The position numbers and the translations under genes are program-made. From the NCBI RefSeq assembly GCF_902859875.1, contig NZ_CADIKF010000047.1:1-55080 (forward strand): 55,080 nt of DNA. The letters run 5' to 3'. Every line of letters begins with the position of its first letter. Within the stretch, counting starts at the first letter, position 1. Shown here piece after piece: positions 36,462 to 43,380 of this stretch. The notes under the pieces were generated by a model that saw only the letters and a program-made list of their open reading frames with translations, did no database searches and was not told the DNA's origin. This DNA is from Paraburkholderia solisilvae. GTDB taxonomy: Bacteria > Pseudomonadota > Gammaproteobacteria > Burkholderiales > Burkholderiaceae.

Positions 36462-36656
36462 CTGCCGAAGGACAGGGCAGGTTGCAGCCGCTGCCCTGGT
36501 GAGCTGCGCATGCACGTTGCCGGTATCCGGCAACGATGCCGTGACGGCACACTTTTCGTTGTTCCTTCCGGCCCCTGCAATCTCCATACGTTCCGCCCAT
36601 CCATCGGGTCCGCGTTAACCCGTACTGGACATACCGAACCCAGGATACTAATCTTT

Positions 36657-36668
36657 GTATACAGAGTT
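36657..36668. promoter_or_regulatory. Putative GntR operator, copy 2
   Basis: GTATACAGAGTT (within TTTGTATACAGAGTTC), 65-75 bp before the probable start of the Rieske oxygenase gene. Shares ATACAGAGTT with copy 1 at 36033. GTATAC is the palindromic core seen in many FCD-type GntR sites. Confidence 0.45.
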
Positions 36669-36732
36669 CAGAGCACAATCGAAAACGAACCGGATGTCGA
36701 AACGTCCCCACCAATCGCAGGAGATGGAAGTC

Positions 36733-38274
36733 ATGAGCGTGAAATCGGACAAGCTGGAAGATCAGAGAAGCAGCGGCGGCGCGTCAGTTGCGAAAAAACT
36801 GGTCCCGTATGGCGGTTACTACACGAACAAGGTGCCCGGTCACGACCCGGAACTCACCGGGACCGGCCCGGGCACGCCGATGGGCGAGTTTATGCGCGCG
36901 TTCTGGCATCCGGTTTGTATGTCGATCGAACTGACCGACACACCGCGCTTTCTGAAGATTCTTGGCGAAGAACTCGTGGCGTTCCGCGATGGAAGCGGCC
37001 GGGTAGGCGTGCTGCATGCGCATTGCGTGCACCGCGGCGCATCGCTCGAGTACGGCGCCATCATGGAGCACGGCATTCGTTGCTGCTATCACGGCATGGT
37101 GTTCGACGTGGACGGCGCCTGCCTTCACGTGCCGTTCCCGAAGGGCGAAGAAAAAGAAGCGCAGAAGTATGCCTGTTCGATCCGTCAGGGCGCGTACAAG
37201 GCGGTCGAGCGCAACGGCCTCGTGTTCGCGTACATGGGACCGCCTGAAGCGGAGCCGCCGTTTCCCGAATGGGAAGGCGATTTCACGGTCCTGCCCGGTG
37301 ACGAACTCGTGCCGTACAGCAACTTCCAGCATTGCAACTGGCTCCAGGTGCAGGACAATGCCGCGGACAACTACCACCCCACCGCATTGCATGCGGGCAA
37401 GAACGTCGTCAATGAGCGTTACCAGGGCACGACCTTCGACGAAGTCGGCGCCGCGTCGATGGAAGTCGCCCCGGACATGCACTTCGTGCCGGTGCAGCAG
37501 GGCCGCAGCCTTGCCTGCGCGGGCGCGCGCCGGGTCGACAAGGACCGGTTGTTTGTACGGGTACAGCATCAGGTGTTGCCGAACCTGAGCCTGCACGCGT
37601 ACACATCCGAAGACGGCTCGAAAAAGAAGCTGTTTAGCCGCTTTCACATCATCCGCTGGACCGTGCCTGTCGACGACGAGAACAGCAAGATGATCGGCTG
37701 GCGCGTGATGGGTCCCGGCATCGATACGCGCGGCGTCGGCGACAAGTCGCTCGTCGGCTACGAGTCGATCGACTTTCTCGAAGGCCAGGTCGCGATGCGC
37801 CGCCCCGAGCGCTTCGGCCAATACGCGCTCGAAGACCTTCCGCCGATTCCACCGGATCACCGCGAGCGCGAGCACTACAAGGACGCGCAATACGCGCCGG
37901 GCGATTACGAGGCGATCATCAGCCAGCGGCCGATCGCCGTGCATGCGCTCGAGCATCCGACACGCTTCGATGCGGGTCTCTTCCAGTTTCGCAAGATGTT
38001 GCGCGATGCGGTGCGCGGCACGAACGCGGCGGCGTCCGCACGTGCCTTCGCCGAATGGTTCCGTGAACAGGGCGGCGCGCCCAATAGCTACTGTTCAGGA
38101 AACGTCTTCGAGATCGCCGAAGGCGAAACCGTCGAGGAAGAGGTGCAGCGTCGGCGCATGGTGACGAGGCGGATCATCGACATCCTGAACAACGGGGAAA
38201 GCATGAAGGGCGCCGAGCGTTCGACGTTCGTGCGCAACAGCTTCGAGGAACTCGAGCAATCGATGAAGCGCTGA
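36733..38274 (+). CDS. Rieske oxygenase alpha subunit, LigX/phthalate-dioxygenase-like
   Basis: 513 residues from ATG 36733 (GGAG upstream; ATG 36724 possible). Rieske site 'HAHCVHRGASLEYG' and 'CCYHGMVFDVDGAC'; catalytic iron site 'DNAADNYHPTALHAG'. The opening 'GHDPELTGTGPGTPMGEFMRAFWHPVC' and length of about 510 residues fit the group of large oxygenases that includes dehydrodivanillate O-demethylase and phthalate or phenoxybenzoate oxygenases. It hydroxylates or demethylates an aromatic acid, receiving electrons from the reductase encoded 65 bp downstream. Putative GntR operator upstream. Confidence 0.88.
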   Translation: MSVKSDKLEDQRSSGGASVAKKLVPYGGYYTNKVPGHDPELTGTGPGTPMGEFMRAFWHPVCMSIELTDTPRFLKILGEELVAFRDGSGRVGVLHAHCVHRGASLEYGAIMEHGIRCCYHGMVFDVDGACLHVPFPKGEEKEAQKYACSIRQGAYKAVERNGLVFAYMGPPEAEPPFPEWEGDFTVLPGDELVPYSNFQHCNWLQVQDNAADNYHPTALHAGKNVVNERYQGTTFDEVGAASMEVAPDMHFVPVQQGRSLACAGARRVDKDRLFVRVQHQVLPNLSLHAYTSEDGSKKKLFSRFHIIRWTVPVDDENSKMIGWRVMGPGIDTRGVGDKSLVGYESIDFLEGQVAMRRPERFGQYALEDLPPIPPDHREREHYKDAQYAPGDYEAIISQRPIAVHALEHPTRFDAGLFQFRKMLRDAVRGTNAAASARAFAEWFREQGGAPNSYCSGNVFEIAEGETVEEEVQRRRMVTRRIIDILNNGESMKGAERSTFVRNSFEELEQSMKR

Positions 38275-38339
38275 GCTCCGTGCGTGCGGGCAATCGGTCT
38301 CCCACCGGTTGCCTGCCGCTGACGCTGAGGAACATCACC

Positions 38340-39356
38340 ATGGAAAATACAGAGAGATCGCCCAAACCGGATGACGAGGCCCTGCATCTGCGGGTCCGGC
38401 AGATCCGGTTCGAAGGCAAAGGCATCAACTCATACGAACTCGTCGACCCATCGGGCGCCAATCTACCGCCATTCGACGCAGGCTCTCATATCGACATTCA
38501 TCTCGGCGACGGCCTGATCCGCCAGTACTCGCTTTGCAATTCACCGGCCGACACGAAGCGTTATGTGATTGCCGTGCTCAAGGATGAGAAAGGGCGCGGC
38601 GGATCAAAAGCCGTTCACGAAAAACTGCGCGTCCAGGACATCGTGCGCGTCAGCCGGCCACGCAATCATTTCCCGCTCGCGACGGATGCCGGGAAAGTGA
38701 TCCTGCTCGCAGGCGGAATCGGCGTCACGCCGCTCAAGTCGATGGCGCACGCGCTTGAAGCGCAGGGCGTCGACTACGCGCTTCACTATTGCGCACGTGA
38801 TGCCGATTGCACGGCGTTCGGCAACGAACTGGCGGCGCTCGCCGCAAGCGGCCATGTGCACTATCACTTCGACGGCGGGAGCGCACAGGGTCGTCTTGAC
38901 ATCGGCCGGCTGTTGACCAGACCGTCGCATGGCGAACATGTCTACTACTGCGGGCCGGCCGGATTCATGCAGGCGTGTGCCGAGGCAACCCGTCACTGGC
39001 CGAAGGGCAGCGTGCACTTCGAGCACTTCAAGGCGCCCGAAAAGCCGCCAGTCTCGCAGCCGCTTCGCGATGGACGACTGCCGGGCGCGGCGCCCGATTC
39101 GTTCGAGGTCGTACTTGCAAAAAGCGGCCGCATCGTTCCCGTCGACCAGGGGCAAAGCATCGCCGACGCGCTCAACGAAGCGGGCGCCCCGGTGCCGACA
39201 TCGTGCTGCGCGGGCTTGTGCGCGACATGCAAGGTTCGCTATCTCGACGGCGAGGTCGATCACCGCGACTTCATTCTCAGCGACGACGAGCGAGCGGACC
39301 ATCTGACGGTCTGCGTATCGCGCGCGAAGAGCGCCCGGCTCGTGCTCGATCTTTAG
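38340..39356 (+). CDS. Phthalate-dioxygenase-reductase-type FMN/[2Fe-2S] reductase
   Basis: 338 residues from ATG 38340 (GAGGAA upstream). Three domains in order: flavin-binding barrel with 'IRQYSLCNSP', NAD(H)-binding domain with 'VILLAGGIGVTPLKSMA' and 'HVYYCGPAGFM', and a C-terminal plant-type ferredoxin with 'TSCCAGLCATCKVRYLDG' and a last cluster Cys in 'LTVCVSRAKS'. This order is that of PDR and VanB. It shuttles electrons from NADH to the Rieske centre of the oxygenase upstream, with which it forms a two-gene operon. Confidence 0.92.
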   Translation: MENTERSPKPDDEALHLRVRQIRFEGKGINSYELVDPSGANLPPFDAGSHIDIHLGDGLIRQYSLCNSPADTKRYVIAVLKDEKGRGGSKAVHEKLRVQDIVRVSRPRNHFPLATDAGKVILLAGGIGVTPLKSMAHALEAQGVDYALHYCARDADCTAFGNELAALAASGHVHYHFDGGSAQGRLDIGRLLTRPSHGEHVYYCGPAGFMQACAEATRHWPKGSVHFEHFKAPEKPPVSQPLRDGRLPGAAPDSFEVVLAKSGRIVPVDQGQSIADALNEAGAPVPTSCCAGLCATCKVRYLDGEVDHRDFILSDDERADHLTVCVSRAKSARLVLDL

Positions 39357-39567
39357 ATTCCCGGCGAAGAATCCATCCATATCGCCTGTTCACCGGAAAA
39401 GCGTCCGCAACGTACGACGTGCAGACAAGGTCGCCATCCGATGAAACCGGGAGAAGAGGGAGGTGACACCCACCCGCCGCGCAATGCGTCTGGCCGATCG
39501 GAATGGGCACGACGTATCGCGGGCGGAATCTTGTCGGGAGCACCGGACTCCCTAACCAGACTGGACC

Positions 39568-40584
39568 ATGATGAAAGTTTTCTATGACAAGGACGCCGAT
39601 CCCACCCTTCTGAAAAGCAGGAAGGTTGCGATTATCGGCTATGGCTCTCAAGGCCATGCTCATGCACTGAACCTGAAGGACAGCGGCGTGAATGTGACGG
39701 TTGGATTGCGGGCGGGTGCGTCGCGAGCCAAGGCTGAAAAAGCCGGGCTGCCGGTCGCGTCGATTGCGGACGCGGTCAGGCAGGCGGATCTCGTCATGAT
39801 GCTGATTCCCGACGAGCGTATTGCGGAGGTCTATCGGGAAGAGGTCGAGCCGCATGCGAAAAAAGGCGCGGCGCTCGGTTTTGCACATGGCTTCAACATC
39901 CATTATGGACAGGTCGAGCCGCGCGATGATCTCGACGTCATCATGATCGCGCCGAAGGCGCCAGGCCATACGGTGCGCAGCACGTATGTGGACGGCGGCG
40001 GCGTTCCGCATCTGATCGCAGTCGCCCGCGATGCCTCCGGATATGCGCGTTCGCTCGCGCTCGCGTATGCGGCGGCAATTGGCGGAGGACGTGCGGGCAT
40101 CATCGAGACGAATTTCCAGGAGGAAACGGAAACTGACCTGTTCGGTGAGCAGACGGTGCTGTGCGGCGGCCTCGTCGATCTGATCAAGGCAGGTTTCGAA
40201 GTGCTCGTCGAAGCTGGCTATGCGCCCGAAATGGCGTATTTCGAGTGCCTTCACGAGGTGAAGCTGATTGTCGATCTGATTTACGAAGGCGGTATTGCGA
40301 ACATGAACTACGGCATTTCGAACAATGCCGAGTTCGGGGAATATGCATCGGGGCCGCGCATCGTCAACGATGCGACGAAGCGCGCAATGCGGGACGTATT
40401 GAAGGATATCCAGACTGGCCAGTACGCGAAAAACTTCATCCTGGAGAATCGGGCGGGTGCGCCGACGCTTCAGTCCCGTCGTCGCCTGATGGCCGAACAC
40501 CCGATCGAGGTCGTCGGCAAGCAGTTGCGCGCGATGATGCCGTGGATCGCAAAGAATGCACTCGTCGACCGGTCGAAGAATTGA
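39568..40584 (+). CDS. ilvC: Ketol-acid reductoisomerase (class I), probable extra copy
   Basis: 338 residues, ATG 39568 with a second ATG following. NAD(P)H-binding 'VAIIGYGSQGHAHALNLKDSG', metal-binding motifs 'ETNFQEETETDLFGEQTVLCGG' (partial window of the two-Glu/Asp site) and 'LHEVKLIVDLIYEGG', full class I length. It rearranges and reduces acetolactate-type substrates to dihydroxy acids in valine/isoleucine synthesis. No ilvB/ilvH/ilvD partners lie beside it; it follows the oxygenase-reductase pair, so it is probably a second copy with a specialised role. Start lacks a clear ribosome-binding site. Confidence 0.88.
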   Translation: MMKVFYDKDADPTLLKSRKVAIIGYGSQGHAHALNLKDSGVNVTVGLRAGASRAKAEKAGLPVASIADAVRQADLVMMLIPDERIAEVYREEVEPHAKKGAALGFAHGFNIHYGQVEPRDDLDVIMIAPKAPGHTVRSTYVDGGGVPHLIAVARDASGYARSLALAYAAAIGGGRAGIIETNFQEETETDLFGEQTVLCGGLVDLIKAGFEVLVEAGYAPEMAYFECLHEVKLIVDLIYEGGIANMNYGISNNAEFGEYASGPRIVNDATKRAMRDVLKDIQTGQYAKNFILENRAGAPTLQSRRRLMAEHPIEVVGKQLRAMMPWIAKNALVDRSKN

Positions 40585-40822
40585 CGGCGCGATAGCGGCA
40601 GGATGAGAAAAAAGGCGCGCGTCGATCGCGCGCCGCGCCGGCATGCACAACGGTCCAGAAGGCTCGGCGGACACATGCGAATCTATTATCGGTTCCGCAG
40701 CGAAGTAGCCGAACGGGTCGTCAAGGCGCGCAATGCGGTCCTTGGAAAGCCTCGGAACAGGATGAAATCAACGTATGGTCGCGCAGCCGATGAAGATTCA
40801 TACGGTGAGCAAAACTCCCGTG

Positions 40823-41581
40823 TCAAACCCCGGCAAACCAGTCATATCCCTGCTTTTCCCAGTACCCGCCAGAAAACGAATTGGTGACCTCGATGGCCTC
40901 GATATGTTTCGCGCTCTTGAAACCGAGCTTGGTCGGAATCCGGAGCCGCAGCGGAGCGCCCCATTGAGGCTCGAGCGGCCGCGAGTCGAAATCGAGCGCC
41001 AGCAAGGTCTGCGGATGGAGTGCGCTCGCCATGTCGATACTGGTCGAATACCCGTCGAAGCATGTGAACGCAACGTAGCGAGCCGTGAGATCCGCTCCGA
41101 CCCGGCGCAGAAACGCATGCAGCGGCACTCCGCTCCACTGACCGATCTGACTCCAGCCTTCGATGCAGATATGCCGGGTGATCTGGCTCTCCTGCGGCAG
41201 CGCCATCAGTGCCGCCAGTGTCCAGGGCCGCTTCTGCGCAACGCGTCCTGTGACATTGAGTACCCAACCGTCCGGCGCTTCGCGCACCTGCCACTCGGGG
41301 TAGTACGCATTGAAGCGGAACGGACGCGTAATAGCGCTTGCCGGGTAGGTTGGCGCGAGGCGTCGACGGTCGAATAGCGCGGCCTGAACCCGATCGTCGA
41401 AGCGAAGCATCGTTTCCAGTGCCGCGTCGACGCCCGAATGGCTTGAGAGATCGCAACCGCTTAGCAAGGCGAGGCCGCCGAGCGAGAGCGTGCGTCGCAG
41501 GAAACCGCGGCGGCTTGCCCGCGCCAACTCCGCGCTGATTTCGTCGGGGCTGACGGCAATCCGTTTGCGTGTGTCTGTCAA
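40823..41581 (-). CDS. SUOX/YedY-family molybdopterin oxidoreductase, Tat lipoprotein
   Basis: 252 residues from ATG 41581. A twin-arginine signal 'SRRGFLRRTLSLGGLALLSGC' (partial) ends in a lipobox, so it is a Tat-exported lipoprotein. The molybdenum-ligand Cys is in 'RHICIEGWSQIGQWSG', as in YedY/MsrP. Other core segments: 'FTCFDGYSTSIDM', 'PLEPQWGAPLRLRIPTKLGFKSAKHIEAIEV'. Relatives reduce methionine sulfoxide or oxidise sulfite. Its gene overlaps the cytochrome b gene by 4 nt (ATGA), so the cytochrome is its membrane electron partner. Confidence 0.88.
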   Translation of the reverse strand: MTDTRKRIAVSPDEISAELARASRRGFLRRTLSLGGLALLSGCDLSSHSGVDAALETMLRFDDRVQAALFDRRRLAPTYPASAITRPFRFNAYYPEWQVREAPDGWVLNVTGRVAQKRPWTLAALMALPQESQITRHICIEGWSQIGQWSGVPLHAFLRRVGADLTARYVAFTCFDGYSTSIDMASALHPQTLLALDFDSRPLEPQWGAPLRLRIPTKLGFKSAKHIEAIEVTNSFSGGYWEKQGYDWFAGV

Positions 41582-42204
41582 GGCTGTTCCTCCGTCTCGC
41601 GCGCAGCGGCAACGATCATCGACTTCAGCGTCCGCGGATGAACCGCGACGAGCGTGACATGGACGATCGCGAACGCGACGATGCCGAGCATGATCGCCAG
41701 ATGGATCAGCCGCGCGAGCGGATATCCGCCGAATGCAGCTGTCAGCCAGCCGAACTGTACCGGCTTCCAGATCGCGAGCCCGGTTGCGACCTGCAGTGCG
41801 ACGGCGACGATCACGCCCACATAGAGCCCGCGCTGCACCGCGTTGTAGTGTCCGAGCCGATGCGCGAGCCGAAAGCGCAATGCCGCATGCAGATCACGTG
41901 CAAATGCGCCGACGGACGGCGGGCGCAGTTCGTCGCGAAAGTGACCGGACAGAAAGCCATAGACCAGATAAGCCAGCCCGTCGACGAAAAGCACCCACAT
42001 CGCGCTGAGATGCCACGCCAGTGCGCCGCCCAACCAGCCGCCGAGACCCGTCCAGCGGGGAAAGACGAACGGCAGGTCCGGAGAAGCATTGTAGATTTCC
42101 CATCCGCTGAAAATCATGCATCCCATCGCGTACACGCCGATCCAGTGCATCACGCGGACCGGAACCGGATGGGCGGGGCGGGACCGCTTGGGACTGTCGG
42201 GCAT
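41578..42204 (-). CDS. Cytochrome b, membrane partner of molybdo-enzyme
   Basis: 208 residues from ATG 42204 with GAGGAG about 7 nt upstream. Hydrophobic segments with His in 'RVMHWIGVYAMGCMIFSG', 'LAWHLSAMWVLFVDG' and 'ARLIHLAIMLGIVAFAIVHVTLV' match the b-type cytochromes of formate dehydrogenase/thiosulfate reductase type (PF01292). It anchors the molybdo-enzyme electron path to quinones. Translationally coupled to the downstream gene through the ATGA overlap. Confidence 0.88.
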   Translation of the reverse strand: MPDSPKRSRPAHPVPVRVMHWIGVYAMGCMIFSGWEIYNASPDLPFVFPRWTGLGGWLGGALAWHLSAMWVLFVDGLAYLVYGFLSGHFRDELRPPSVGAFARDLHAALRFRLAHRLGHYNAVQRGLYVGVIVAVALQVATGLAIWKPVQFGWLTAAFGGYPLARLIHLAIMLGIVAFAIVHVTLVAVHPRTLKSMIVAAARETEEQP

Positions 42205-42273
42205 CGGGCATCTCCTCGGAACACGGTTGGCGCGGCAACCCGGCAGGAAACCGGGCCCGCCTGACGCCGACAG

Positions 42274-42966
42274 TTACATCGGGGGCTTCACGCCGCCGAT
42301 TCCGACCGCGACCAGACCGGCGGTCGTGTCGCCGCCATTCGTCGCGCCCTGAATGAACACCGACGCGCCTTTCATCAGGTCCGCCGTAGAACCCGGACGA
42401 AAGGTGACGACCGGCGCGGTCGGCGGCACCAGCACGGTCTGCTCGCCGCCGTTGTAGGAGACCGTCAGTTTCTTCACGCCGTTTTGCGCCGACGCCGCGC
42501 TAACGTTGCCGTTCGTCATTGCGCTGTTTACCGGTGCCCCGGACGGCGCCGAAACCGACACGACGTTGCCGTTCGTCATCGCACTCGATGTATTCGAATG
42601 TCCGGAGAGCGTCGTATCGGGCAGCTTGTCCCACGCGTAATGGCCTTCGCCGATGCCTTTCATCGCCGGCGGAAAGAGGGTGACTTCTAGCGCGATCTGG
42701 GTCGGGCCGACGCTCTTGGTTGCGGTGCCGATGTAGCTGCCCGGTTCGATCCTGTCGAGACTCGAATTGACGACGCCGAGGTATTTCGTGTCCGCGGTCA
42801 GCGTAATCGGGAGATCGTCTCCCGCCGTGGTATGAACCACGATCTTGCCGGACTCGACCGACGAGATCGTCCCGCGGATCCGCGCCGGGGCGGCTGCGGG
42901 CGGCGCGGCGATAGCCGCTGCGCTGGAGAGCATAAGAGCCGCGACCGCAATATTCATTCGTTTCAT
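42274..42966 (-). CDS. Periplasmic DUF5666-like protein
   Basis: 230 residues from ATG 42966 (AAAGGAAC upstream). A signal peptide (about residues 1-20, ending AIAAP) is followed by 'RIRGTISSVESGKIVVHTTAGDDLPITLTADTKY', typical of the DUF5666/OB-like beta fold, and then a Ser/Asn/Gly-rich insert with two copies of 'SAMTNGNV'. Charged residues are few and no Cys is present. It starts the operon with the cytochrome b and molybdo-oxidoreductase genes 69 bp downstream, so a periplasmic accessory role is likely; no enzyme activity is evident. Confidence 0.75.
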   Translation of the reverse strand: MKRMNIAVAALMLSSAAAIAAPPAAAPARIRGTISSVESGKIVVHTTAGDDLPITLTADTKYLGVVNSSLDRIEPGSYIGTATKSVGPTQIALEVTLFPPAMKGIGEGHYAWDKLPDTTLSGHSNTSSAMTNGNVVSVSAPSGAPVNSAMTNGNVSAASAQNGVKKLTVSYNGGEQTVLVPPTAPVVTFRPGSTADLMKGASVFIQGATNGGDTTAGLVAVGIGGVKPPM

Positions 42967-43066
42967 CGTCGTTCCTTTCAGGTAAAGATGAGAATCGGGT
43001 AGCAGGCATCCGGATGCGGACGTCTGCATGACCTGCCAGACCAGAGGATGACCGAGCCGGCGCGCG

Positions 43067-43096
43067 GCCGGTATCGGTCAAATAGCCGATACCGGC
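43067..43096. promoter_or_regulatory. Perfect 11-bp inverted repeat
   Basis: GCCGGTATCGG at 43067-43077 and CCGATACCGGC at 43086-43096 are exact inverted repeats around an 8-nt AT-rich loop, about 100 bp upstream of the 42966 start. It could be an operator for the molybdo-enzyme operon or an RNA hairpin. No T-run follows on either strand. Confidence 0.45.
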
Positions 43097-43264
43097 GTAG
43101 CGCGATTCCGAACCGGGCCGTGCGCATGGTGAACCCGCCTGTCGGGCATCCGTCGGGTAAGCGGCATGTCGGGACGCACGCCGCCGCCGGCGCATGCGCG
43201 GTGCAGCCGATGAACCGGCACGCGCGTGCGTCGTGCGCAGCGCGCCGCGAGGAATAGATCGAGG

Positions 43265-43288
43265 TTCGCCTTTGAATACGCTTCTTCG
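43265..43288 (+). promoter_or_regulatory. PIP / hrpII box (exact)
   Basis: TTCG at 43265-43268 and TTCG at 43285-43288, separated by exactly 16 nt (TTCGC-N15-TTCGT in PIP notation). TACGAT at 43322-43327, 32 nt after the box, fits the YANNNT -10 expected at 30-32 nt. This is the binding site architecture of HrpB/HrpX-type activators. It precedes the 801-codon gene by 54 nt from the -10 to the ATG. Confidence 0.8.
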
Positions 43289-43380
43289 TTGACGATTTTC
43301 GTTCGTGTCATGAACGGTCAATACGATCGGCCCGCTTCAACCGATTCCTTTGCACGTCATCGATCCGATCTTAATCAATC

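Noticed and set aside
39440..39590. Possible leader peptide before the ketol-acid reductoisomerase gene
   Set aside because: The short frame overlaps the gene start and is not enriched in Ile, Leu or Val codons, and no attenuator hairpin with a T-run is present.
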